From: Cymbidium sinense
Lineage: Eukaryota > Streptophyta > Magnoliopsida > Asparagales > Orchidaceae
DNA: 64,000 nt
NCBI GenBank assembly: GCA_021442155.1
Contig: CM038225.1
Coordinates: 83,588,925 to 83,652,924 of the forward strand
Reading direction: 5' to 3'
The notes below the pieces were generated by a model. The model was not told the DNA's origin. It saw nothing but the letters and a program-made list of their open reading frames with translations, and ran no database searches. A program made the position numbers and the translations under genes. Numbering within the stretch: the first letter of the stretch is position 1; each line of letters starts with the position of its first letter. This document shows positions 35,744-47,612 of the stretch, piece by piece.

Positions 35744-37896
35744 AAAGGACCCCCAATAGGTGTGGTGTAACTGAAAAGGCACACCACACGTATTGGCATT
35801 GACCAAGGTGATCAACAACATCAAGAAAGATTGCAAGCACTAATGAAGATGATCTATACCTAAACCAAGAGGTAGATAGAATCATGATCTTAGTGCAATG
35901 CAACTCATCTCATGCTAAGGGCATAAGAGAGTCAAGAAGATTTGGTTTGAATATGGTTGAAGATAATTCCATACCAAGGACATGAAGATGGATCCGCTAG
36001 GGAATCGTACATGAGTTGGATTAGGCTTAAGATAGATTTATGCCAAGGGCATAAAAGAAGGGGGAAATCTACTTGGGATTGAGATTTGATTTATTTGGGA
36101 GGAATCCACTGTGGATATAGATTTGATCAATTTATTTTAATTTGTTTGATTTATGAAAGGAAGATCCGCTAGGGATACATACTTGAGTTTATGTAATTTT
36201 GTCTATTGATTTAAATTGTGGGCATATCCACTGGGGATATAAGCTTGAATCTGAGGATCAAGATAGGATTAGATTTGATTTGATTTTGTTGATTTAACTC
36301 CACCAAGGAGATGAGTTTGAATTATTTAGTTTAGGGCTCCATTAGGGAGATTGATTTGATTAATTTGATATCATATGGACCCTGTCAGTGTGCGATGGAT
36401 CATACTAAGATGGGGCTATGAAAGCTTGGGCCTATCTTAGATTTACTAGTCCAAAGGGGTAGTCCACCATCTGAAGGGTAGGACTATCCAACCTAAGGGG
36501 TTTGCCTTTCGGTGTGCAATGACTGTGCTAGGAAGAAAGCACGGGGACTTACATCTTCCAAAGAAGAAACAACCGCTGAGGTGACTTGTTGGTGGCACAA
36601 TAAATAGAACCCAACCTAGGGTGACTTTTGAGTGAGTGTCATTGGGATATTACCTCAACTCAAGAGTAGTCAAGGTGATTCCTATAAGGAGTTTTGCTAA
36701 CACTACCCTAAAGATAGGATGTCTACTTAGAAAGGAGCCACTGGAGGTGTCCTCCTAATCCACAAGCGAATATATATTTTATTTATTTATTATATTTATG
36801 TGGACCCTATTAGTGTGTGAGGGACCACACTTAGAAGGAGCCATTAGGGCTTCAGTCTATCTTAGATTTATTGGCCCAAAGTAAAATCTATGCATCCAAG
36901 ATACAAAACTTCCAACCACAGGGGTGGTTACTTGGAAAGGGGAATTGTCCATTCCTGTAGTAACCTGGGTAGTTTCTAAATGGAGTCATAAAGGACGTAA
37001 TCCAAATAGAGTGTCCACAGGGGAGGTGTCACTAGGGGCGTTATCCTGATCCCTGAAAAGAAAGCATATAAGTATATGATGGTTGGGTCAAGGAGAAAGC
37101 GTAGGGACTCACATCTGCCTAAGCGGCGTTATCCACCAGGTGGGTTGCTGTCAGTAAGAGAACACCAGCCAACCTAAGGTGTTTATTGGTGTACGATGAT
37201 TCATCTAGGAAGAAAGTGTGAGATACTTACATCTTCCAAGTAGAATTAACCATCAGGATAGTTTATCATTAGCTAGACAACTACTATGCGACCTAGGAAG
37301 ATGACTAAGTGGGGAGTTACAAAGGAGGGCTAGACCTAGACTTAAAGTAGTCAAAAGGAAAGGGGCCACTAGGGTACTTACCCTAAACCACAAAGGTAAA
37401 CTCAACCTAATTAGTGTATAGTGGCTAGTTCAAAAAGAAAGCATGGGAACTTTCATCCTCTTAAATAGAGTCAACAACAGGTAGTTTATCGGTGCATAAT
37501 AAGACATATCATACTAACAGGGCACTCATCGATGTGCAGTGGTTATGCTAGGAAGAAATCATAGGAGACTTACATCTTTCTAAGAAAGAGACCACTATGG
37601 AGACACACTAGCTAGGTAATGAATCAAGCTCGACCTAGAGCAACTACTAAGTGAGGGCCACTAGGAACATTATCTCAACTCAAAGTAGGCTAAGATAAAG
37701 GATTTGTGTTTGTTTTATTTATGTTTGTGTGTAATTTGTGTTGTGTTGTGCTAATGAGGGATTTGATGTCGCCTGGGTTCCTTACACCTACCCTAAACAC
37801 ATTACAAAATATTCATAGATATAAATTCTTTCAATTTGGAGAAATTTTGATTTGAAATAAAAATTTCATTAATGATAATTAATTTTAAACATCATT
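35744..37896 (-). repeat. 3' UTR of copy 2 with tandem modules
   Basis: Lies between the integrase stop (37,897-37,899) and the 3' LTR tip (35,743). It holds the same modules as 29,484-32,060: GGACCCTGTCAGTGTGCGATGG near 36,378 and the AGAAAGC...GGGACTTACATCTTCC phrase near 36,535, 37,090, 37,210, 37,440 and 37,555. Beside the LTR, element-sense ATTGGGGGTCCTT occupies the polypurine-tract position but is not a clean purine run. No coding region. Confidence 0.65.
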
Positions 37897-39330
37897 TTAT
37901 GGATAGTATTTCTTTAAGTAGTGCCCATTGATTGGAAGCATCGGTCGCTCTCATTTTTGGTTGATGAGTTGGTATGATCCCCTTGGTAAGCTTTCTCTAT
38001 GGCAAAAGGACCTTCCCAAGTGGGTTCAAACTTGCCGCCCATCTTGTGATGAGCAACAATTAATCTCCTTAGAACTAAAACAAGCTCTTATACTTGAAAA
38101 GATCTAGGGAGAACCAACCCATTGTGAGCTTGAATCATTTTGGCTTTGTATAACTCGAGGTTTTGGCATGCTCGTAAGCATTTCTCCTCCAAACCTTCGA
38201 GCTCTTCTAACTGCAACTTGACATTCTGCTCCATTATGATCTTACTACCCACATCTATCCTTAATGATTGGGAGTTGGACTTCTAACGATAGAAGGACTT
38301 TGATCCATACACTAAGGATAAAGGAGTAGACCGAGTTGGAGTTTTGTAGGTAGTGTAGTAGGCCCACAAAATTTCAACTAATTGCTCATGCCATTATCGT
38401 TTGTTATCATTCAGTGCCTTCTTGAGTATTTGGATGAGAGTTTTATTAAATGCTTCTGCCAAACCATTCTCTCATGAATAGTATATGATAGAGTATCTCT
38501 AATTTATGTTGTGTCTCCAAGCAAAGTTGTTGATTTTGGTGCTCTTGAATGTAGTACCATTAGCGGATATAAATTGGTGAGGTACCTTAAATCTATACAC
38601 AATATGGTTCATAAAAAATTGAAGCACATGCTGAGCTTTGACCTCCCTGAGCATAATCGCTTCCGCTCACTTGGAAAAGTAGTCCATAGCAGTTAGGATA
38701 AATTGGTGACCCTTGGAAGAAGGAGGATCAATCAGACCCACTATGCCAGCACCCAAGCACTTGAATGGCCAAGAGACCAAAGTTAGATGTAGAATGTTGG
38801 GTGGTTGGTGTAGGATCACTCCGAGTACTTGGCATTGGTGGCATTGCCATACATCCAATAATCTATAAAATCATCCTAATAGTATCCAAGTCTCTTGATT
38901 TTGGCTTTCATCTTGGGACCGGATTGGTGAGCTCCATACAATCCTGAATAAACCTCATGATCTCAGAGGCTTCATGCTTATCCAAATAACATAACCACAA
39001 ATGATCGAAGGACGGAGGTATAACACACCATCCACGAGGGCATAGGAAAGGCCCTTTGCTTCACTTGATCTACTTGGGACTTCTCTTGAGGTAGTTTACC
39101 TCTATTTAGGTAATTAATGAAGGATTGCCTCTAATCAAAAAAATTTTCATGCTTTTTGGCAACGATAACCTCCTCTTCAAGAAAGTACTTTCAATGAGTT
39201 CAATATCAATAAGAGGCAAGAATTGCCTATTTTGGACCTCTATTGATATAAACTCATCTTCCTGATGTGCCAACTCCTTGGCAAGCTTAGCTAAAGCATC
39301 CGCTATAGCATTTTATCTTCGAGGGATCTT
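37897..39330 (-). pseudogene. Integrase of copy 2, catalytic residues lost
   Basis: Minus strand. The N-terminal and core parts are at 38,667-38,858 (WPFKCLGAGIVGLIDPP ... AMDYFSK). The core continues to about 38,440, where NGLAEAFNKTL keeps the catalytic Glu region. The C-terminal part has KFEPTWEGPF near 38,000 and ends NGHYLKKYYP with the stop at 37,897-37,899. Two catalytic Asp residues are gone: GTDIVG has become GAGIVG, and SDNG has become SANG. There is a frameshift between KFEPTWEGPF and the last block and a stop before ENGLAEAF. The protein would have inserted cDNA into the genome; this version could not. Confidence 0.85.
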
Positions 39331-39401
39331 GTAGATGGTCACTTCTGGGATTTGGGACAATAACCCCATGGTGTACTTGTGGTAGTGATGGATTCTAGGC
39401 T

Positions 39402-39806
39402 TTAGGACCTTATAAGGCCCAGTGATTTGGTTGACCACTTGTTAAGAATTTTAAGGATATTGATGTTTTGGATGCTTAGCAAAGTGGTTAACTCTAGACC
39501 AATAATTAGAGGATCATATTTGGCTTCATTGTTGGTACAAAAATCAGATAGATGATATGAGAATATGATCATATTGTGGTCTAGAGTTAGGAGAACTATT
39601 CCAACCCCTTCCTTTCCTAGAAGAGTAGATTGTGGTTCTTCTCCTCTTTGAGAAGAAGCCACACCATCAACATACATCACCCAATGGTGAACACTGGTAT
39701 CCCTTAAGTTCATGATTTGTTCATCAAGGATATCATCACTAAGTAGAGAGTCAACAAGAAGTTGGTGTGCTGCAAAGTAATTTACCAGTGCTTGTTCTTT
39801 CACCAC
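39402..39806 (-). pseudogene. Second (archaeal-like) RNase H of copy 2
   Basis: One 134-codon open stretch on the minus strand. WVMYVDGVASS carries the first catalytic Asp. GVGIVLLTLDHNMIIFSYHL is the central strand. NNEAKYDPLIIGLE carries the catalytic Glu. The expected third Asp (a GDS motif after the helix) is not seen; the frame runs instead into unrelated residues (ILNKWSTKS), so the C-terminal third is probably frameshifted. The domain follows the Ty3 RNase H and precedes integrase, the order typical of plant Tat-clade elements. Confidence 0.85.
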
Positions 39807-39829
39807 ACTGAAGGGTACGAATGTGATAT

Positions 39830-40150
39830 CAAATTATGATAAAATCATGGACCATCGTGCAAATCGTCTAGATAGCGTCAGTCATGTCATGATAAATATT
39901 GCACTGGATTGATTCTAGAAATCAAGTTTACCTTATGAGAAAGAATATAGTGACGTAGCTTTTAAATGCAAAGATTAAAGCTAGGCAATGCTTCTCAATG
40001 GGTGGATAATTTGCTTCAGTAAGGATTAGATGATGGTTGAGATAGTAGAGTGGATTCTCTTTCCCTTTGTCATTGGCTTGGGCCAACAAAGTGTGAATAG
40101 AGTCATCTAATATAGTATTGTAGAGGATAAATGGCTTGCCTGAGATAGGG
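39830..40150 (-). pseudogene. Ty3-type RNase H of copy 2
   Basis: The minus strand reads, through about 40,130-39,960, ILDDSIHTLLAQANDKGK, then YYLNHHL, then NYPPIEKHCLALIFA, the signature of the Ty3 RNase H that follows RT. Stops interrupt the remainder down to the start of the second RNase H. The domain would degrade the RNA strand of RNA-DNA hybrids. Confidence 0.7.
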
Positions 40151-40171
40151 GCAGCTAAATTGGAAACATCA

Positions 40172-41310
40172 TCAAGTATTACTTGATGTTCTCAAAGGCA
40201 TGCTGACATTGGTCATCCCATTTGAACTTGACATCCTTCTTGTCCAGTGCTGAAAATGGTTAGCATTTACTGATAGGTTCAATATAAAGCCCCTTAGATA
40301 TGTCAACCTCCCTTGGAATGATCTGAGTTGAGTTAAACTTTTAGGAGTTGGAATTTCTAATATCATTTTAATGTTCTCTGGGTTGATTTTAATTCTACAG
40401 TGTTGAACAATGATCCCAAGAAACTTCCCTGAAGCTACCCCAAATGCCCACTTCAGAGGGTTCATTTTGAGATTATATTATCTTAACCACTCAAAAAGTA
40501 CTCCCAAGTCAAAGAGATGGTCTTCCTTTTCTTTTCTTTTGACCACAAGATCATCGATGTAGCATTCTTCTTGGTGATGAATGAGATCATCAAAAATTTG
40601 AGCCATGGCCCACTGGTATGTAGCACTAGCATTTTTAAGGCTAAAAGGCATGATCTTATAGTAATAAAATCCGATTAGGGTTCTAAAGGGAGTATTTCTT
40701 TTATCTTTAAGTGCCATCTTTATTCAATTTTATCTAGCTGAACCATCTATGAAAGAGAAGATTACATGAGTAGAGGTAATGTCCATCATCAGTTCTAGTA
40801 TTGGTAGTGAAAATTCATCTTTTGGACATGCCTTATTTAGATCCCTAAAATTGACACATATATGAATTTGGCTATTCTTTTTCTTAATTGGGATGACACT
40901 AGCCAACCAGGTGGGATATTTTTCCTCCTAGATGAAACCATCATCGATCAATTTTTTAACTTTAAAATGATCGGTTGTTCAATGTCTAATCAAATGCATC
41001 TAGGAGTTTGCTTGATAGGGTTAGCATTAGGCTGTATCACTAGCTTATGGACCACTACGTCAGGAGCCAATCCCAACATTTCTTCATAACTCCATGCAAA
41101 GCCATCCTTAAACTCAATGAGTAGCCTAATTAAGTCAATAGTTTCAATTTTGATCAACAAGGAACTAATGTATGTTGGGAGTGGATTATCTTCTATTCTT
41201 AAGTTAATTTTTTTGAGTTCGTCAATAATTGACTTAATTTCTTCTTCAAATTTTGGAGGTGCATCATTGACTTGAAAATTATCTAGATCATCTGAATTTT
41301 CTAAGCACAC
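40172..41310 (-). pseudogene. Reverse transcriptase of copy 2
   Basis: Three minus-strand pieces cover the domain in order. At 40,990-41,310 is the entry region with FAWSYEEMLGLAPDVVVHKL. At 40,478-40,717 is the palm: TPFRTLIGFYYYKIMPFSLK, NASATYQWAM, and the catalytic YIDD at 40,550-40,561. At 40,172-40,465 is the thumb side: MNPLKWAFGVASGKFLG and LRSFQGRLTYLRGFI. The YIDD box (usual YVDD) is intact. The pieces are in different frames or separated by stops, for example before MALKDKR, so no full RT can be made. RT copies element RNA into cDNA. Confidence 0.88.
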
Positions 41311-42294
41311 TTCTAATATGAGTTAATGTGATTAGAAAAGATCCTATTAGATCCAAATGATTGGTGATGACTAAGCAGTAGTCATCATCATCGACTGGGC
41401 CTACTATACCAAAGCCTAGTCCTGGTCTTTATTGAGAATTCTTGCATTTATTGTTCCATAGCCTTTCAAAGTAATCTGACATATGCTTAGACCATGCATG
41501 TGGAATTAAACCTTTCTTAGCTAAGTTATAAACACAAGGCGAGTACCAATCAAAAGGCAATTCAATTAATTCTTTATATGAATAATCCCCAAGTTCTATA
41601 TTAACTTCTTGACTTGAAGATGATGTTCCAGGATAGAACCTCTAAATCTTTATAGCTGTGGATGATTTAGGAGCCTCCTTAACTACCAAATCCTCAACTT
41701 TTTGTGAATAAAGTTGGGTTAGAGCTAAAGTTTTCAATCGATGCCTAATAGTTTCACATCAAGAGGACTTGGATACACTTATGCTTTGCTTGGGAATCTG
41801 GTCTTCATCACTATATGGCTCGAGTGTCACCTCCAATGGGACCAGCTATAGGGAAGAGCTAGCCAGTGTGCTAACCATATAAGACTCATCATCTAAACTA
41901 GATTATAAATTTATAAGGATAGTAGGTGTTCTCCTATTAGCTAGGATGAATCTCCATGTGGGTGGTAAGTATGGAGGCCTTCCACCTCGAGAAATCCCTC
42001 TGGACTTGCCTCTTCCTCATCCTGGCAGAGCTCGGGTCCTCCTCCCCACTTGTTCGAAGGAATAATGAACTGTGGGTGGAATCAAATCTTAGGCTCCACT
42101 TCCTCCCTAAGGTATATTTCGCGTTCCCTTTTTTTATCTTTCTCTTTTTTTTTTCTTTTCTTTCTTTTTCTTTTTCATTTATATTACAATTTTTAGTAAA
42201 TTCATAAGAATATAATTTTTGCTTCTCAGGGAGGTAGTAGGTAGCGTCCTCATATATTCTGACCTCATGAACTACAAATGGATTGAGATCTCCT
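41311..42294 (-). pseudogene. Protease-RT spacer of copy 2 with Lys/Glu-rich linker
   Basis: A 124-codon stretch (41,937-42,311) joins the protease side to the RT side. Its middle, 42,120-42,190, encodes a highly charged run of Lys and Glu (KEKERKEKKKRK) from a purine-rich tract also present in copy 1 (3,690-3,800). The rest is Ser/Arg-rich with no domain I know. In the related Ogre group an intron lies between PR and RT; I see no convincing splice pair here, so I treat this as spacer coding sequence. Confidence 0.45.
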
Positions 42295-42660
42295 TTAACA
42301 CAATACTCCACTTCTCATTAACTTGATGCACTGATATAAAGAGGATGGAACCATGTTGTTCCCATGTATCCATGGTCTCCCAAGAAAAGCTTTAAAAGAT
42401 ATATCCAAGTCTATTATGTAAAACTTGGCTTCAGTCTTCCAATCATCTATCTCTAAGGGCAATAGTATATAGTCTAAGGCCCTCTCTCCTTGTTCATTGA
42501 ATCCTTTCAGCATCATCCTCCATATGGAATTTAGAGATGTCAATCCTCAAGTAGGCAAGGATTCTTAAACTCATAATGTTGACTGAAGCACCTAGGTCAA
42601 CCAAAACTCTAGATAGCCTGAATCTGTCAACATCCACTATAATGTAGAGGAGACGATTGT
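42295..42660 (-). pseudogene. Aspartic protease of copy 2
   Basis: The minus strand gives VDVDRFRLSRVLVDLGASVN, with the catalytic Asp codon at 42,596-42,598 in a D-L-G-A motif (family D-[TG]-G-S). The C-terminal block at 42,295-42,543 follows: AKFYIIDLDISFKAFLGRPW and VPSSLYQCIK. The two parts are in different frames, so a frameshift separates them. The protease would release Gag and Pol proteins from the polyprotein. Confidence 0.75.
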
Positions 42661-44330
42661 GCTCGATACCTTAGAAGTTGGTCTTCATTACTGAATGTAA
42701 CTTTAGTATCTTCTTTGAATGACATGCTTCCTCTTCAGTAGCAGTCAATTGAGCTAAACATATCTCTAGATCAAGCAAGACTTTGATTAGAGATTCTCAT
42801 ATCTCTTTGGATAAGATAAGGGCATTATATATATACTTAGGTTTAGCTGACAACTTTCTAAGATGAGCTAGGATGTCATAATAAACTTTGGATTGATCCT
42901 CCATAAGCATATCCATAAGTGGAGCATCTTGTGGAGGGGTGGACCAAAAACTTGTTTACCCTTATCCTGAGCTGCTACCCTAGGAGGTAGAACTTTGCCA
43001 CTGTGGATGTTGAGTTTAGTGACTTCTTGGAAGGATGAGTTTGTGAAAAATTCTACCTGCTTATCGGGTATACCTATAGCTTCTCCTAAAGGATCATCAG
43101 AGTCAGATGACTCTAAATCAATCTTAAGAGGTGAACCCAATTGATTCAAAAGGAAAGACCATTTCTGAATCAAATTGGGATTGGTTGAAATTATTTGAAT
43201 TATTATTGCTTTCACTTGAAGAGCTTTCTACAGGAATAAAATTAATAGGAACATTAGAAGCAGAAAAGATATAAGTGGGATCAGATTTCTTCATTGATTT
43301 CCTTAATTTTAAAGGAGCTACAAAGTAGAAATTAAGTAAAGTAAGAGGAGTGAAGGGTTTAATGCCCCTCATCCATTGATGCAATGCTCCTGCTAGAGGT
43401 GGAGGAGCTAATAGAGGTGGTAATAATTGCAATGGTGGAAGGAGTGCTGGTCTTGAACGGTGGTTGCTCTATGGATCTATCCTGACCAAGTGAGGTAGGC
43501 TGTTGCTACTACTGTTGGGCTTCCACCCTCCTTGAGTTGTCCCTCACAACTAGCAAACCTTCCTTGATGTTGGAGGTTTGAGCTAATTCAGGCACATGCA
43601 GAGAAAGTTTCTTGATTTAGAAATGATCTTTTTAGAGGTATGGGATATAGAAATATCCCAACCTTCTTTTATCTTGAGAGGATTAGAGGTTTCCCCAAGA
43701 ATTACTCTAATAGAACTAATTGTTATTCTATTAAGTATTCCTTGGGGATAATTATAGCTCCTAACTTTGAAGCTATGCTCAAGCCAATCTTTGAAGGTAA
43801 TGTAATCCTTTAATATATGGCCAAACATGTAGTGGTAGGGGCAATAGCTAGGATCATCACTCCTGGCCACTTCCTCCAGCTTCTTGAGCTCAGGTAGCTA
43901 AAAATTAGGCTTCTTCAAGAGATTCTTGAAGATCTTTCTGACTACCTCCCTCTTGAATGAGTATGGCTTGTTTAATTTTTCAACAAGAGTAGGTGAAAAG
44001 TAGCTATCTGGAGGTGGATACTGATACTGCTACTGAGTAAGTTGCTGTGGCAGTGGTGGTGGCTATTGTGGAGGCCAAGGTAGTGGAAGAGGAGGTGGCA
44101 ATGGAGGCTACTCAAATCTAGGCCTCTCAAACTGAGCTCTAGCTGGCTGCTTCCCCTTATCAACTGCCACTATAATTCCAGGCCTCTTCTCAAAGACCTT
44201 TTGAGGCTTTGGCTTGGATGACTGGTCTGAAAATGGTAACTGTTTGGCTTCCTCTTGTAGGTTAGCCTCCTTGATGATTAGCTTCTTAAATGTCTTTATG
44301 GTTAAGACCTTAAGCATGAAGGAAACTAGG
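42661..44330 (-). pseudogene. C-terminal Gag and Gag-Pol linker of copy 2
   Basis: Contains a zinc-knuckle-like motif at 43,780-43,850, reading YCPYHYMFGHILKDYITFKD, equivalent to the CxYH...GHxxxxC knuckle of Tat-type Gag but with the last Cys replaced by Tyr. Further pieces are the Ser/Pro-rich peptide at 43,124-43,432, the acidic ESSDSDDPLGEA block in 42,868-43,215, and a basic linker with KGKQPARAQFERPRFE at 44,108-44,317. Frames change at least three times. The knuckle would bind element RNA in the particle. Confidence 0.6.
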
Positions 44331-44830
44331 TAATGGATAATCTTGAGTAGAATTTCAATGGCATGCTACTTTTATATCTGTGATTCATATTTCATACTCA
44401 TGTTGTGTCATCTAAGAATGTAATCAACAAGGGACTTGTTGGATTTTATTTCTCTATAATGAGGTCACCTACAATTACCCTTTGCTGAGCTCCTACAAAT
44501 ATCTTGATGAAGAGATGCTCTAACTCTACAAAGGTCTTCACCAAACTATTGGGCAATTTGGCATATCAATCAAATGCAACCCCTAAAATGCCACTGATAA
44601 ACAACCAGAAAAGAAGTGTGTCACTGCCACCGATATTGCGAGAACTGGCCCTGAAATGTGCAATATGCTACCTTGAGTTCCCACTACCATCAAAGATCTT
44701 GAAGGATGGTGGCACAAAACCCTTGGGGTATTAAACTACATCAAATTCCTCTTGGTAAGGTCTACCCTTTGGAATGGATGAGCTCCCCGAGTTTTTGCCA
44801 ATGCTTCCTTCACTTGCAGATCTATCATTT
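44331..44830 (-). pseudogene. Gag core (retrotransposon gag domain) of copy 2
   Basis: The minus strand of 44,460-44,760 reads, with one early stop, FKIFDGSGNSR, then HIAHFRAS, WLFISGILGVAFD, YAKLPNSLVKTFVELEHLFI, the pattern of plant Ty3 Gag cores (FDG.G.P..H...F, FP.SL.G.A..WY..L, W......F). It would build the capsid-like shell. The equivalent in copy 1 is at about 5,780-6,130. Stops and a frame change exclude function. Confidence 0.7.
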
Positions 44831-46685
44831 TCTTTATGTCTTCTTCATTCATGAAGGCTATCGATGACCTTTCTATGCAAACTACTAGCATCATCATCTA
44901 TGGGAGGGCACTTGGGATGATCTAGGGTATGAACTAACTCAGTCGATTGGCCTCCATGGGGAAGGTTGTGAAACTGGGACTTGGTTCTGCAAGGCTAGGA
45001 CTATTACCATCAACTCCTCTACCCTTCTCTCCATCCTATCAATTTGATCAACCTTCTGCTTAATCTACTGGAGGAGGCATTGAGTTGAGTGAGATGTGGC
45101 ACTTTCCTCAACTATAGTACCTTCCTAGCTAAGTTGTTCCCTGTGTAGGGATCCTTGAGTATCAACCATGTGGACTACTGCTAGGTCATCTAACATATTA
45201 TCCTCATCAGCATCAAACTCTAGTCTACCCTCCTTTTGGTCAGACTGATCATCCCTGACAATATGCCTCTCCACGGCATGATAGTCCTCCAGAATGTCAT
45301 CTAAGGAATAGTCATCTACTCAACCCTGCTCTACTATAACATTGGCTGGTTGATGACTAACAACTAGATTGAAATTTATGGAAGCTATGCACTAGTGGAG
45401 TACTCTCCTTGACTATCTTAGTTGACATGGAGACCATCTCGATAACTCCTCCCCTCTCCTCATCCAACTATGGTGGAGCGACCACAACACTCTTGGGTCG
45501 CCACTCTTTCTTTTCCACTATTGGGATGGAAGGTCTAGCATGGGAGCCCAGCCTCACCTTAACGAGTGGAGTAGATGGAGTGGGATCCTTCGACCATAGG
45601 TGGATCGGAGAAGCTTGAACTTGATGGGAGCAGACACGAGATGTGAACTAGTGAAGGTGGATGGCGAGTGGAGAGGTGTAATGTGGGTGACATTTGCTAC
45701 CTCTCCATCAGAGATATCCTCCTACGACTGGTGGTATCGATGAGGATAATGTGGTCATAATTATCATTTATGACTCGATTAGAAAAATCCATCGGGAGGC
45801 CACACTGGCCAGTCTCTCCTCTCTCTCTCTTGCCCACTTAAGCAGTCACCTTGGCCTTAGAGGGCCTCTCTTGGTTAATTTGATTTTTAACACTTCTAGG
45901 GATCAGTATCCTCAAGTCATGCAATGTACCAAACTCGAGCATCCGTGGGCTCTACCAACTCTGCGAAGAACGGATTGTAGACTAGCATAGGGCTTCCTCC
46001 TATCTTAGTCGATGTATCATACTCTATAGAAGGTGGGGGTAATGCAGCAATCCTCTAGTAGTCCTCCTCTCCCTCTAAAATTGAAAGGGAGTGAAACCTA
46101 CTGCCACCCAAGAGTGGAGAGGTCTCACGAGGAGGAGAACCCTACTCAGCAACATGGGAGGCTTCATCTACCTCCTTAGCTGCATGCTCATGCTACCTCC
46201 TTAGCTGCATGCTCATGCTACCTCTTGATCTTCTGATTCTTATTATGGCATTGGGCCTTAGTGAGTGGGACTAGAGGGAACTAGAATTGACCTCAAAGGT
46301 GGGGGAGACTATTTCAAAAGCTAAGATAGTCTTCCTCTTCAGAATAAGGGCAACAATAGAGGTGGTTCTAGCTTGTGCTGAAACTATGGGAAACTAACTA
46401 AACTGGCACTGACACAACTAGCACTATAACAGATAGGGGAACCTCAATAGCCATCCTCTTCAAAGAGGGGAACTCATAGTAAGACTGCAAATTGAACTGA
46501 AGAAGTGGCTTCTTGCCTGCCACCTCCTCTCTATTGATGGTCGTGAGGGCTGGTCCCTTGCAAGTGACCTTGAATTGCTCAAATATAAGGAAGAACTTGA
46601 TGACAAGGGCAGTGGTGAGTATGACCTGATCTAGGGCCAAACCCACACTAAAATTAAAGGAGAAAATCAACTTGTCGGAAGACAT
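44831..46685 (-). pseudogene. N-terminal Gag or extra ORF region of copy 2
   Basis: Between the first ATG after the leader (46,685) and the Gag core. The longest piece is 46,398-46,685, starting MSSDKLIFSFNFSVGLALDQ, a mostly hydrophobic 95-residue peptide. I do not recognise a domain. Some Tat-clade elements of the Ogre type have an extra ORF before gag, and its position would fit. It could equally be the decayed Gag N-terminus. Copy 1 has no matching open stretch. A 23-bp direct repeat (GCTACCTCCTTAGCTGCATG...) is doubled at 46,170-46,220. Confidence 0.4.
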
Positions 46686-46818
46686 GATGAAAGCTGACTG
46701 GAGAAAGGAAGGGAGAAGATGGGCTGATATCTCACCGCACTATTAGAAAAGAGAACCAAATTAGCCTTTACCTTGATGTTAACTTGAATTATTGATTTTG
46801 ATTTGACTTTTGAATTGG

Positions 46819-47612
46819 AACCCTCATTTAACAAATTTGGGTATGCTAAATGGGGTTTGATTATTTGTAGGAGAGATTTAGAGATTTGAAGGAGGAAATT
46901 TTCTTTTATTTTGGGTTGTATTATTTGATGGATTTGGTTTTGATGTTGTGTTGGAACAATCATTTCAACAAATTGGATTATGTTAAATGGGGTTCAATTT
47001 GTTTAGGAGAGACTTTTGGAAATAAGATTGTTATTTTCTTTTGTTAGGATTTGATTGATTTTGATTTTGAGTTGGAACCCTCATTTAGAAAATTTGGGTA
47101 TGTTAAATGGGGTGATATTGTTTGTTGGAATTTTGTGAAATTTGGGAAAAGGCTTTTGTTTTGTTTGATGTTGGTTTTTTGTTGATGTTTGATTTTTATT
47201 TGATTTTGAAAGTGGGACTCTCATTTAACAAATTTCATTATGTTAAATGGAGTTTGTTGATTTTGCTTGAAAATATTTTGAAATTTTTGAAAAAAGGGAT
47301 ATCGTTTGTTTTTATTGTTCTGATTGTTTTTGATTCCAAAAGAAAAACCTCATTTAACAAATTTGGTTATGTTAAATGGGGTTTATTAATTTTGTTTTTG
47401 AAAAGGGTTTTAAAATATTTGAAGAAACAATTTTTGTTTTCATTTAACAAATTTGGTTATGTTAAATGGGGTTCATGAATTTTGTTTTGAAAAGACTTTT
47501 GAGAATTTTAAAAAAGATGACTTCTTATTTTGGTTTGAATTTTATTGAAATTTTATTGAATATGAGATGAACCTTGCTTCACCAAGCTAGTGGTAAGAGG
47601 TTCATAATTTTA
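46819..47612 (-). repeat. Leader stem-loop array of copy 2 (about seven units)
   Basis: Inverted repeats at about 46,819-46,857, 46,950-46,999, 47,077-47,113, 47,216-47,253, 47,346-47,382 and 47,437-47,473. Most have the stem CATTTAAC/GTTAAATG extended by CC/GGGG, around the loop AAATTTGGTTAT. A last, different hairpin (ATGAACC...TGGT/ACCA...GGTTCAT) is at 47,568-47,612. The array holds the same place as the 2.2-kb array of copy 1 but is shorter and more uniform. Confidence 0.8.

Noticed and set aside
41311..42294. Ogre-type intron between protease and RT
   Set aside because: No convincing donor-acceptor pair; the stretch still reads as a charged linker in a 124-codon frame.
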